The notes under the pieces were generated by a model that was not told the DNA's origin, did not search any database, and saw only the letters and a list, made by a program, of their open reading frames with translations. The position numbers and the translations under genes were made by a program. From Torymus aiolomorphi (taxonomy: Eukaryota > Arthropoda > Insecta > Hymenoptera > Torymidae), in the NCBI GenBank assembly GCA_036365515.1, contig CM070873.1, forward strand, positions 265,928,575-265,992,574: DNA of 64,000 nucleotides, in the 5' to 3' direction. The first letter of the stretch is position 1, and each line of letters starts with the position of its first letter. Shown here in pieces: positions 35,100 through 46,058 of this stretch.

Positions 35100-36895
35100 T
35101 AAGAGTTTTTTAGACGGTTCCCAGCTAATCATGTCGCTGATGAGTAAATGTTGGAAGTCTGGGAACCAGGGTTGGACTGTCCAAAATGGGATTATTAAAA
35201 TGCCCGTAGAATTCTCGTCTTTAATCTTTTTTAAGATTCGCGGTATTAAAGAAAACGGGGGAAATGCATACCAGAACTCATTTTTCCAAGGAATGGTTAG
35301 TGCATTGATGGCAAACGCGTCCGGGTCTCTCTACCACGAACAGTTAGGGGTTTTGTCCTTACTGTGATTTGTTCTGGATGCAAATAAATCTATAGATGGT
35401 TTGCCAAACTTTCCACAAATTTCCTCGAAAGCGTAATTTGGAAGTTCCCACTCGGTGTCTAAATTGGTAATTCTAGAAGCCTTGTCCGCCATATTGTCTT
35501 TTGATGCGACGTATTCGGCAAAAATCCAGTTGCCTCTTCGTATGCACCATTCCCAAATTGTTTTGGTTAGATTATGCAAAGAGTTGTGTCTCGCCCCCCC
35601 CCCCCCCCATTTTGTTAATGTATGATAAGGCTGTGATGTTATCGATCCTTAGCAATATTTGTTTGTTATAGCAATTGTTCGCGAGGCATTTAAGTGCCAA
35701 GAGGGCGGCTTTAATTTCTAAATAATTAATGTGCATTTCCCTTTCGGATTCTGTCCACAATCCATGGGCTTTTGTGTGGCCCAGTGTAGCTCCCCAGCCT
35801 GTAATGGAAGCATCACTAAATATTTCTAAATCAAAGATGCTAGTCCTAATTTTGTTATTACTAATTAAAATTTGGGAATGCCACCAGGTGAGTTCTTTTA
35901 TTACTTCTACTGTTATTTTAATTTCCTTGTTTATGTTATAACCGTGAGTAATTAGTCCGGTTTGTTTAAGCCTCTCTAAATCCTTGTAGCCAGCCGTATG
36001 CTATTGCCGGGCATGCGGCTACCAGAATACCTATAAATTCCATTAATTTTTGAATTTTGATTTTCTTAGAATTAAGCAAATTCTCTATTGATTCTTTTAT
36101 TTTCAGACGTTTTTCCCCCGGTAGTTCAATTACCATATTATGAGAGTCTATAACCATTCCTAAAAATTTACAATTCTGCTTAGGTTCTACGTCACTTTTT
36201 TCCCCATTTATTATAAAACCTAAGAAGCATAATAAGGATGTTGCATAGTGTGTATGTCTATTACACTCTTCTATAGATCTACCGAATATCAGAAAGTCGT
36301 CGAGGTAGACTACTAATCTAATACCTTTATTTCTTAGGAAGTTTATGATGGGTTTAATAATTTTTGTGAAGATCCAAGGTGCTGATGATAACCCGAAAGG
36401 AAGTGAATTGAACTGATAAAGCTGTTCTTTAAATTCAAATCTCAACCATTTCTTAGATTGTTTATGCATGGGTATGAGCAAGTAGGCATCTTTAAGATCC
36501 AGTCTACACATAAAATCTGATTTGTTTAGAAGGTTTATCGCCGTTCTCAGATTTTCTATCTTAAAATGTTCTTTTTTAACAAAGACATTGAAATCTTTGA
36601 GATTTAAGATAAATCTTTGAGATCTATCCGGTTTAGGTCTGAGAAAGAAAGACGAAAGAAATTGTTCTTTGCTCGGTTTGCATTTCTCGATAGCACCTGA
36701 GGTAAGTAACTTATCAATCTCTTTTTGTAATTGGTTTGTATTCCCAGATTTCCTATATGCTGGTTTTTTTATTTGATAAGGAGTGTATTCCAAGTCTATA
36801 TCGTAGCCTTGAATCGTTTCTAAAATGAATTGATCATTTGTGATCTGTTGCCACTCCTTCAGAAAATGTATTAACCTCGCAGCGGTTCTTACCTT
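35100..36895 (-). pseudogene. DIRS pol: reverse transcriptase, RNase H, methyltransferase-like
   Basis: Begins at about 36892 with RTAARLIHFLKEWQQITND and QGYDIDLEYTPYQ, the usual DIRS pol opening. RT motifs follow: RFILNLKDFN, CRLDLKDAYLLIPM, LPFGLSSAPWIF and the catalytic VVYLDDFLIF. RNase H blocks: MHINYLEIKAALLALK, RIDNITALSYINKMGG, then NMADKASR. The last part has PSIDLFASRTN and FWYAFPPFSLIPRIL, the DIRS methyltransferase-like domain. Frame breaks: in or next to a run of about 16 C at 35592-35608 (stretched Gly codons), at about 35960-36000, and a stop after NCSW at about 35333. Confidence 0.88.
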
Positions 36896-36897
36896 GC

Positions 36898-37734
36898 TTA
36901 ATGTCTGCTTTGTTGAGGCTGGGTCTGTACGTAAGTCTTCTTCGATGGATGATGAGTGTGTCTACTTCGAGAGTGGCTGGATGATGTACGAGGGTTGTCT
37001 GATCTTGCTTTGTAACCTCCCCTCACCTCGTTCCTTTTGGGAGGGGGGCGTTGCCAGTTTAAAGCATTGCTTGATTTCAATGGTGTCTTTGGTTTTGGCT
37101 TCATATCTTTCGATATTTTCTCTACAGCTTTCGTACTTTCTATTAGCGTCTTCAAATCGTCACCAAAAAGCCAGGACGTGGATTCAACCTTCTTTAAAGA
37201 TTTTTGAATTTTCTCCTCATATCTCCCAACTAGGAATACTTTCCTTGCTTGATTTAATTCATGGTGTAGATCCGCTTGTAGCTTCACTGCATTTGATAGT
37301 GCTGACAACAGCACTTCCCTGTTTAGTGGTTCTGTCTCATCGTTTAATATCATGTTTAAGACCGTTGCTGTAGCAGACAATGATGCGCCTGTGTGGTTTT
37401 GGTATTTCTTATAATAATCATCCTTGGTCTGAGCATTGGGGTGCAAGCCTGCAGCAATTTCGTCATTTAAAGCGGGCGCTTCTAGCGAAATTTTCCCTTT
37501 GTTTGGGATTGAATCAAGAATTTTCTCTTTTTCTTCTTTCATTAATCCATTTTTCACCCAGGCTTTAATCCTGTCTGCTATGTCGTCTCTTAGGACGATT
37601 TCTTTGGTTTTTTGGTTGTTGGGGTTTTCTCCGAGAAAAATGTCGACTTCCGTCCCCTTCACTTGACCTTTCTCTTCAGATTCTACCTGTCCTTCATCCA
37701 TCAGACTCTCGTTTTCTTTGTCCTCCGGATCCAT
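36898..37734 (-). CDS. DIRS ORF1, Gag-like
   Basis: 278 codons starting MDPEDKENESLMDEGQ. Acidic N terminus, a helical middle with LNMILNDETEPLNREVLL and the block STSWLFGDDLKTL that recurs in DIRS ORF1 proteins, then a basic Arg/Ser/His-rich tail suited to nucleic-acid binding. No zinc knuckle, as usual for DIRS. Pol begins in another frame right at its end. An upstream open stretch (38020-37817) with a charged helix could be a 5' part in another frame. Confidence 0.75.
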   Translation of the reverse strand: MDPEDKENESLMDEGQVESEEKGQVKGTEVDIFLGENPNNQKTKEIVLRDDIADRIKAWVKNGLMKEEKEKILDSIPNKGKISLEAPALNDEIAAGLHPNAQTKDDYYKKYQNHTGASLSATATVLNMILNDETEPLNREVLLSALSNAVKLQADLHHELNQARKVFLVGRYEEKIQKSLKKVESTSWLFGDDLKTLIESTKAVEKISKDMKPKPKTPLKSSNALNWQRPPPKRNEVRGGYKARSDNPRTSSSHSRSRHTHHPSKKTYVQTQPQQSRH

Positions 37735-38245
37735 AATATCTGTAAAACCCCCTAATCTTAGCCATTGTCTTCGACTTTAAGATCGAAAATCGGCTTTGTT
37801 TCTATGGCACTCGGTTTTAGCTTTGAACTAAAACTCGGCCATTTGAAGGACGCCATTTTATCCACGACCGTTGGGCTTTCGAATCGTTCCTCTCACCTTC
37901 GTAGGCAAGATCCTCCGATTGATCTTCTGTGTTGTATTGTGCCAGCTTATCCAGTGCCTCGTTCATTGCAGCCTCAGCCATTTGAAGTTTTTCCTCCCAC
38001 AAGCGCTTCCTCTCCTCCATGTTTCTCTCGATGTGTTGTCATCGGGCGCCAAGAAACGAATGAGTAACATAAGGGGATAAGAGATAGACGGAACAGCAGG
38101 AACTAGGCCTACTAGCGCCACCAAGAGCGGAAAAGACGCTGCTTTTCAAAATTTCAAGCTAGATCTATCTCTGAATAGTGGCGTCATCTGGGCAATAAGG
38201 AGCGTACTACATGTTATATCTTCGAACAAGTCGAAGAAATATAAT

Positions 38246-38719
38246 GTTTACATCGCGGATTCAACCGCCGCCGCGAGATGATTTCCCAAGTATTAGCGGC
38301 GCAAAATTTTCTAAGAAGCTCTCGACGCGTTTGTTTTTATTTTATATATACTTAAAAGATTTTAGAAATATTCTATGCATAAGCTGTATTTTACTTACCT
38401 TCTTCTTGTACATTATATGTACAATATTTTGTTACATATAAAATTATATTAATAATCTATTTTTAATAACTATTGACGAATAATAATAATTATTTTATGA
38501 AACAATTTCCATAAAAATGATTTTTCGCAACGTTTACAATAAAACTTTCATATTGTAATTGCCTAATTACACGAAAATCTGACAAGCCTCTAACAATAAA
38601 ATAATAAATTTATTATTTTTTTAAAGAAACAATAAAAAATACTATACAAATTTTATTATTTTTAATTAATTATTTTAAAATAATGTTTGTATATAAAAAT
38701 TGAAAAAATTATTATTGAA
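38246..38719. other. AT-rich segment
   Basis: Nothing supported. Confidence 0.3.
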
Positions 38720-38815
38720 AGAAAAAAAAAATTTCAGAGCCTAGGATCGAACTCGAGTCCTGCAAAAAAAAGTGGCAAAGCAGTGCGCCTTAACTACCTG
38801 AGCTATCACTTCAAC
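38720..38815 (-). ncRNA. tRNA-derived Pol III unit, second copy
   Basis: On the minus strand: A box TAGCTCAGGTAG at 38805-38794, B box GTTCGATCC at 38752-38744 (a perfect consensus), T run at 38731-38720. Transcription would run away from the HRI gene. Confidence 0.5.
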
Positions 38816-39200
38816 TTACAACTCATAGCACGAAATGACATATGTTGATCGTTCCCCGCTTGGGGATTAAAAGCTCTTTAAGGTATTGAGATCCGGGTTT
38901 CTTAAAGATTAAAGAAGGGTTTTATTTACATTTTACTTTATTTATATACATAAATTATTTACGGTTCTCATGCAAATTTATCGAAAAAAGGTCCGCTGAA
39001 AATGTTTCATCATTATTTGTACCGGCCGTAAAAGCCGATCGGCTGGACGATGGCTCTGTAGTTCAGTATTTGCCGTAAGAGGCGCTGAAGCCAGTTAGTG
39101 GTGGCTATTCCGCCAAGCGAACTTAGCGATCTTTTACAGAAAAGTGGCTCTACTTTTCGTACACGGAGTTACGTCTCCTTCTCTCTTACTTCATGTTTTC
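38720..39200 (-). repeat. Inverted repeat with tRNA-like 3' end, right arm
   Basis: Partner of 31415-31912. Its outer end lies about 160 bp upstream of the HRI start codon. Confidence 0.8.
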
Positions 39201-39358
39201 CTTCCACTCTACTTTTTTCCGTGTATACGTCGGAATATTATTTTTCCACATAAAGTTTAATACTGTTTTGAATTTTCATAAATTACACAATTTTTTAGAT
39301 TCCAACACCTTTTATTTTTATAAAATTGAATAAATGAATATCTTAATAAATCTTAGAA

Positions 39359-42236
39359 ATGGAAAATAAACTCTTAGAAGAAAATAACCCCTGGAAAACT
39401 GTACCTACAGTAACTACATTTGATAAGGGTAGGTGAAAAATTAGATAAATTACTTTTCAAAATATTAAATATATAAAATAATATATGAAATAAAATATTC
39501 TATAGGATTTTCAAAAACTATCATTTATTATATTAGGTAATTAATAGTAAGTATGTGAATATGTATAAAAAATAGTAAAAGGATAAGTATAAAAAATAGT
39601 TTATTTTATAGGATTAAGTTCTTATTCAACAAGATGCCTTAGCAAAAAAGGAAAAAAGAAGGATAATAAATTAATAACAAGAGTTTCGTCTTCTAGTATT
39701 TTAATTAGTTCTCTTATAAGTCACTTGCATACATTTATTGAAAAAGATCCAGTGCAAAGTAAAAAGTTATATTTTTGTAAGTATTGCACAAAATAAAAAA
39801 TAACAAAGCTTAAACTTCTTATTTACATTTATTTCTTATTCACAGTACTATGTGATGCAATGCATCAAATGAAATTGATAGATCCTTCCTATAAATTAGA
39901 AGGATTTGAATTGATTCAAGACAGATATATGGATGCTGTATATCATTTAATAAGTGTTGCAAGATCAACAATTCAAAGTGATAATTCAATCCCAATTCCA
40001 AGGTATTATTTTCTATAAACCTAAATATCATACCTTTGAACACATGATTTACATATATAATTTTTTTAAATTCTTTTAGACCTATTGTTAGCTACATATC
40101 TCCATATCAAGATCAATTTCGAGAAACTGGCTTTATTGCAGGCGGAGGTTTTGGAAATGTTTTTAAGGCTGTACATAAACTTGATGAAGTAGAATATGCA
40201 ATAAAAAAAATTGTAGTTAGACCAGATCGATTTAAAACTGTTATGAATCATTTAGAAGAAGTTAAAACACTTGCTAAGCTAAACCATACTAACATAGTTT
40301 CATACAAACAAGCTTGGATAGAACCTATAACAGCTCATTGTATACCACAACTTCCTTCTACAAGTGCAACTAAAACTAATGATAAAACATATGAAAATGG
40401 AAATTTTAGTTTAAAAAATTCTAATAAAGTTCATAGGAGTGAAAGCTTTATGAACTGTAAGAGTGAAAAATTACTTAAATTTTTAAGTGACCATCAAAGT
40501 CTGCATTATTGTAGTAAATTGGTAGATAAAAACTATTTACAACATTTTGAGTCTAGTTCGGATATTATATCTTTTCGAGAAGAAAATGAAATGTATACTG
40601 TAAATATGAAAAGTGATGTTCATGATATCATAGAAATGAATTCTAGAACCAGTACCGAAGAAAGTATATCTAGCGATGAATCTTTAAAGGATAGACAAAT
40701 TTGTCAATATTCTAGTCAAACAGTGAGTTTTTTAATCAACTTCTTAACAAGTCGGGGCCCCAGTGGGGGCCTTCTGTGTTTTTTGCAATTTTCGAAATTT
40801 TAATTTCAGTAATCACCTTCGAACTACTTTAGAAAGTTTTAAAAAATTTGGGTTTTGTTACATAACAGAAAAAATCGCCATTTCTATTACTTATTCGTGT
40901 ATCTGCATGCAGTGTGCATGCACAGAAGCACATTACAAAGTTTATCGCTAATATCTTTTTAATTTGGTCGTTTACACATAATTATGATGACAGCATTGGA
41001 ATCTACATTAAAAAATGTTCAATTTGATACCTCATTTGATAAAAATTATCTCTTAATAATAGAATAAATACGAAATTAACGTCTTTTCCCATAAGGTTAC
41101 ATGTTAAAAGAAACGTTTTAGAAACCTAGTTTTCTATAAAATTTGGTCGTTGACCTTGTATTTTCTTAATATAAATAAAAAGTTTAATGTTCAAAGAATA
41201 TCTGTGTTAAATTTCAGAAATATTTAACTCTGTTTAACAAAGCACCCAAGTCACCTTAAGACATTGTTTGATTTTTAGAAACAGTATGCAATGTTATACA
41301 TCCAAATGGCTTTATGTGAAAAAACGTTGCGTCAATGGTTAGATGAAAGATTAGGATCTACACCAATATCAATAATTGCAGGAATAGCAACACAAATTCT
41401 TTGTGGTCTTAATTACATTCATTCCTTAAAAATTGTACATCATGATATTAAGGTAACATTTATAGATAATTATAACATTCTATTTGAAAAAATAATAAAT
41501 AACACAAAATTTAAATACTTGGATTTTATAGCCTAGTAATATTTTTATTTCCACATCAGGAAAATTACAAGTACAGTTAGGTGATTTTGGTTTAGCTTGC
41601 CCTTTGCAAAGAGAGAACCATGATGTTATTATGGGGACATGCATGTATGCAGCTCCCGAACAATTAAAAGGAGAATGTAATCCAAAGGTGTTAGCAATTT
41701 TCAATTTCACTTCTATAAGATGCATTTTCTAAATGTAAATTAATTATAAAATTTATATGTAGAGTGACATTTACAGTTTAGGAATTGTTCTTCTGGAACT
41801 TTTAATTCCTATGCAAACATCTATGGAATGTATAAAAATAGTTGAAACTTTAAAAACTGGTCAAGTCCCAAAAGCACTTGCTACTTCATATCCAAAATGG
41901 GTAAAATATATGAATAACATTATATAAAAATTCATTTAGAAGTCTGCTGTATCATGATATTAACTATATCAATTATATATATTATAGGCAAAAACAATCA
42001 GTCAATTAGTACAGATGAATCCAGTAAGACGACCATCAGCAGATGAACTTTTAGAAGATTTAAAAATAGATAAAGAATTAATAATAAATAAATTACAAGA
42101 TCAAAATGGCCGATTACTTAATGAAAATAATATCTTACATCTTGAAAATAGCAAGAAAGATCAGATAATAGAAGATCAAAGACTAAAGATAAAAGAGTTG
42201 GAAGCTAAATTAGCAAAGTTGGAGTGTCAAAATTAA
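39359..42236 (+). CDS. EIF2AK1: Heme-regulated eIF2alpha kinase (HRI)
   Basis: Eight coding exons: 39359-39428, 39612-39776, 39846-40002, 40080-40722, 41279-41452, 41532-41687, 41763-41900 and 41988-42236. All have GT-AG introns and matching phases, giving 583 aa. Residues about 45-128 match the helical, heme-responsive N-terminal domain of HRI (ISSLISHLHTFIEKDP, then LCDAMHQMKLID). Kinase domain: glycine loop GGGFGNVFKAV (152-162), AIKK with K173, helix C Glu near 191, an acidic Ser-rich insert of about 130 residues (215-345) as in eIF2alpha kinases, catalytic HHDIKPSN (399-406), DFG 421-423, APE 444-446. The C-terminal 55 residues form a coiled coil, as in HRI. It phosphorylates eIF2alpha under heme loss or oxidative/mitochondrial stress and lowers translation. 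Oddity: His replaces the HRD Arg. AATAAA at 42299-42304. Confidence 0.92.
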
Positions 42237-42306
42237 TTGTAATGAACTGTCTATAAAATATGGAAAAAATGTTTTTCTTTATATAAGCAAATGTACATAA
42301 TAAAAT

Positions 42307-43705
42307 TTATTTTTCATTCTTAATAATTAGATCTAATACTGTTTTAAGCCGTATACCGCTATCAATTCTTGATTTCCCAGCACTTGGTTTTGAACACTGT
42401 TTTAACAAGTATATCAATTCGCTGTACTCTTTTAAAATATCTTCAGGAGGATCATGCAAAAATCCTTGAATGTCTAAGCCAGAATTAATATTTTGCAAAA
42501 GTATGTGCTAAATAATAAAATAATTTATAAAAGTTAATTAATTTGAAAAATTTTAAACAGATTTGAAATTTTACCCGGCATATAGCATAGTAATTATGAT
42601 CACTAATTTTATGAGTACATATGTCAGTTGGAGAAAATATAAAACAATCCTGACAATCAGGATGAATGTCATTTATATTGATTTGGTTCCATAATTCAAA
42701 TTTATGTATATCTATAAATTAAATAGAATAGTATAATTTTTTCTGAGTAAATTAATTTTTAAAATTTTACCTTTAATTGGTGGATATTTATCTACAATGA
42801 TGATATTCTCTAAATCAACAAATATAGCTCTATATTTATTATCAATAGCAATGTTATCCATAGATATATCTGTCAGATAAAATGCAAATTTGGGATTTTT
42901 AAATGTAAACAAATAAGCAGCATCAAGAAGGCTAGAGGCAATTTTTGCTCTTCTGATCCATGAATCTTCTGTAAAAGATAACAGTGGTAACCCAACATAC
43001 TCTTGAATGATTACTCTCCCACATGCTCCATAATATTCTGGAGTAGGCCAACCCTCTTTGGCTGATAAAATCTGCAAAATGAATCTATAAATCTAAAGTT
43101 TTGTAACAAATTACATTGTTAGTTACCTGAAGAATAATGGGTTCAGGATTAATTTTGATGGAAGTCCATAAATATTTATAATATTCTTCCTTTTCTGGTT
43201 TACGCTTTATTTGTAAGTTTAAAAATAATTCAGCTACGCTTTCTTTTGATGGACAAAGTCTTACTTTTGTATTAGGGTTATTCATATTAGACTGCGTTAG
43301 TTCAAACACAATTAATTTGTAAAAATCAGTTTTGATTTCCATATTTGGAGATTGCTTATAACAAAGTTCAAACAACTCTACATTTTGACAAATCATTTGA
43401 TCAAAATCATCTAATTCTGATTTATGAGCTAATTTTTTCATAATAATTCTTTTATTTTTATACCTACCGTAGTAAACATTCTTAATACTAAATATATTAT
43501 TAAAAAATGAATAGAAATCTGTAAACTCAAAATGAATTTTATTGTCATTAATTTCCTGACACATAGAAATTCCAAAACAAGCAGGACATTTTTCTTTTTC
43601 TGTAATTTCGGTCACTGCTAAATTAAATTTTTTTATAGAAATTCCTAATATTATGAAAAAGAATGTTATTATGAATGAAATAGCAGTTTTTTTGACTAAT
43701 AACAT
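42307..43705 (-). CDS. DIPK2A: Divergent protein kinase domain 2A-like, secretory pathway
   Basis: Four coding exons: 43705-43127, 43071-42771, 42711-42575 and 42507-42307, giving 405 aa (human DIPK2A about 430). An N-terminal hydrophobic segment (about residues 7-25) acts as signal or anchor. Matching blocks: KCPACFGISMC just after it, IKINPEPIILQ at the exon 1 end, EGWPTPEYYGACGR, FYLTDISMDNIAI (catalytic-loop-like Asp and Asn), VDLENIIIVDK (DFG equivalent), DHNYYAICR and GFLHDPPEDIL. DIPK2A (C3orf58, GoPro49/HASF) is a Golgi or secreted member of the FAM69 kinase-like family. Its substrate is uncertain, and the role here is inferred. It is convergent with HRI: stops lie about 70 bp apart, and AATAAA on the minus strand (42311-42306) overlaps this stop codon. 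Confidence 0.9.
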
Positions 43706-44082
43706 TACTTCCTCTTTTATTTTTTTAAAATAAATTATTTTTTAGGCATTAACAATGAGCAATGAGCTAGCTTTTGCATATTGCATTGATAAAATATTAC
43801 TTTTAAGAAAATCATTTAACTAGCAATTGAATCCATAAATTATTTAAGTTTATAATATTTACCAGTAAGCAAAAAGCGATAATAATAAAAAAAAACTCAA
43901 AAATTGTTTTTGAAATATTAATTTTAATTCCCTGAGCACTATCATATTATTATAAAATAATTACATTTATTCATTGTAAATTTTTAATTTAATTTTAATA
44001 TTTTCAAAATTATTAAACGATCGATATCACACCAAATTTAATATAACCTCTCTATAGGTATATAGAGTTACCATCAGTGGTC
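43706..44082. other. AT-rich 5' region of the DIPK2A-like gene
   Basis: Likely holds its promoter and 5' UTR. No motif can be defended. Confidence 0.35.
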
Positions 44083-44490
44083 TCAGCGCGAGCATAATCA
44101 GAGCGCGAAGTTCAAAAATCCTAAAAAATTAAGATTTTGAAAGTTCAAACAAAATGAATTGATAAAATATTACTTTATTTTATCGCATCAGCATCGATTG
44201 ATTTAATTACATGATTTTGAACAAAGTTACAATGAAAATTATAATTATTAAGTTTATTTTTCATGTTTTGAGCATTTTAAAATTTTCATCTCGGAGACGA
44301 TTATAATTTGGTTTTTCGCAAAATTTCAATGTTAAAACGTTCCGAATAATTGTTTCATGATAAAACATAATTATTTTATTGGAAATAAACAACAAAAAGT
44401 AAATTTCTTACGTAAGGAAAAATCCTAATAAATTGTCCGCTCTGTTTTACCACGCGAAAAGCATGAAAAGCGGCGTAGAGCAAGCTATAT

Positions 44491-45864
44491 GCCTCTACCA
44501 CATAAGCGCGTACAGCTACAACTGCGTTTGACCGCGTAAGAGCGCACGCGCTCGCTTCTTGCCCTAATGCCCTGTCTACAACCACCGATTTTTTTGTGCA
44601 TGCGCAAAAATCACCAGAGAGGGTTAGTGATGTAAGAAGAGCCAATCGTAAAAAAATTAACCCTAAATATTGAGTTTGCGTTGAACACACCTAAAAATCA
44701 AAGAATACGAGTTTCTGCTTTCTAAACTGAAACCTAGTCTGGAATGATTTGGTGAATAGTTGAAACATCAATTGCATAAAACAATGCATTTTTTTGTACA
44801 CAATCGCCATGTGCTAAATAGCTGTAAAAATATGTGTAAATTAACATTCAATCTAAACTTGCATTTATTATATTTACTTACTTTAGCGTTATACACAGTC
44901 TTAACTCTGGAGAGGTATTGGTACTCTCCGACTATATTTTGTTATTCTATCTTTAACTAAATTACATAAATACATAAATGCTTGTACATTCATTCTAGTA
45001 AAATTCATGAACTCTTCTTCGTCATTCATCTTAAAATACGTAAAAACTCTCTCATAAGCACCATATCCTGTTAAGTAATTATTTCTAATTAATGGTTTGC
45101 ACCACCATCTTCTGAATTTTTTTTTCGATTTCTTAGTAATTGTATTAATCGAAGGTAATTAATGCTTATTTCCAGTACTTCAACAACCAGATTATGATCA
45201 TCCATTTTACATTAATTGAAAAATCTTCTTATAATAAAATCTCTAAATCACTAATCTTCTTCCAACACTTGACTCTTTGTTAATGTTAGAAAGCAGAAAC
45301 TCATGTAGTCATGTTTTGATCTTTTTAGGTATGTTCAGCGAAAACAATATTTAGGGTTAATTTTTTACAGTTGGCTCTTCATACATCCCTAACCCCCTCT
45401 GGTGATTTTTACGCATGCGCCAAAAAAAATCGGTGGTTGTAGGCAGCCCGTAATCACATAACCGCGTACGATCGTGTACGTTTGCGTACAACCGCGTCCG
45501 ACGTTAAGGAAGAATCTAGTGATTTTCGCTGTTGCCAACAGCGGCAATGTCAGTGCAATAACTAGTACTTTAATATAAGCAAGCGTTACTCCGATCTACT
45601 GCACTTCGTGTGAGTAGGTCTGTTCCTCGAAAGTACTAGTTATTGCACTGACATTGCCGCGGTTGGCAACAGCGAAAATCACTAGATTCTTCCTTAACGT
45701 CGGACGCGGTTGTACGTAGACGTACGCGATCGTACGCGGTTATGTGATTAGGGCATCTCTCATTGGTTAGGAGCGAGCTCAGGCCTTCGACGACCAATGA
45801 GAGAAGCGAGCGCGTGCACTCTTACGCGGTCGAACGCGGTTGTACGCGCTTATGTGGTAGAGGC
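44491..45864. mobile_element. Foldback element with a second palindrome inserted
   Basis: Outer ends GCCTCTACCACATAAGCGCG and its inverse. Once the insertion 44569-45450 is removed this is a palindrome of about 490 bp. Its inner arms (gttaaggaagaatctagtga and inverse) meet near 45600. It carries repeated GTACGCG / CGCGTAC words. Absent from the left arm of the large inverted repeat. Confidence 0.8.
44569..45450. mobile_element. 882-bp palindromic MITE inside the foldback
   Basis: Ends GCCCTGTCTACAACCACCGA and inverse, flanked by TAAT at 44565-44568 and 45451-45454. The arms pair for about 170 bp (44569-44740 with 45285-45450), with an AT-rich unpaired middle. The short minus-strand ORF at 44376-44690 crosses this border and is chance. 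Confidence 0.8.
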
Positions 45865-45930
45865 AATAGTTTGTGCTCCGCCGTCGCGGCCAAGGCAGGT
45901 AAGTTTAAATAGAGAGAATTGAATTTAATA

Positions 45931-45992
45931 ATGATAATAATAATAATAATAATAATAATAGTACGAATAATAATAATAACAACAACAACAAC

Positions 45993-46032
<40 letters not shown>
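45931..46032. repeat. (AAT)n microsatellite with AAC interruption
   Basis: Inverted counterpart of 28309-28383. It lies directly before the 5' end of the R1-clade element. Confidence 0.95.
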
Positions 46033-46058
46033 GTACGAGGCTAGGGGGAGGGTCTAGT

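Larger units (their letters stand above)
32290..38245 (-). mobile_element. DIRS-type tyrosine-recombinase retrotransposon
   Basis: Contains, in minus-strand order, gag-like ORF1, an RT-RNase H-methyltransferase-like pol, and a tyrosine recombinase, and has no integrase. Inverted terminal repeats: 33608-33790 pairs with 38056-38240, including the 24-bp core around cttgttcgaagatataacat. An additional complementary stretch at about 33850-33965 repeats both outer edges, as expected for the internal complementary region of DIRS elements. A mariner (32341-33605) is inserted in the terminal sequence at the 3' end of the element. DIRS elements insert by recombination and make no target duplication. 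Confidence 0.88.
44083..46050. repeat. Long inverted repeat flanking the host genes, right arm
   Basis: 44083-44490 and 45865-46050 together are the reverse complement of the left arm 28290-28985. The intervening 44491-45864 is a later insertion. About 15 kb, including HRI and the DIPK2A-like gene, lie between the arms. Confidence 0.85.

Noticed and set aside
44376..44690. 104-codon minus-strand ORF
   Set aside because: Crosses the border between an inverted-repeat arm and an inserted foldback, so it cannot be an ancestral gene.
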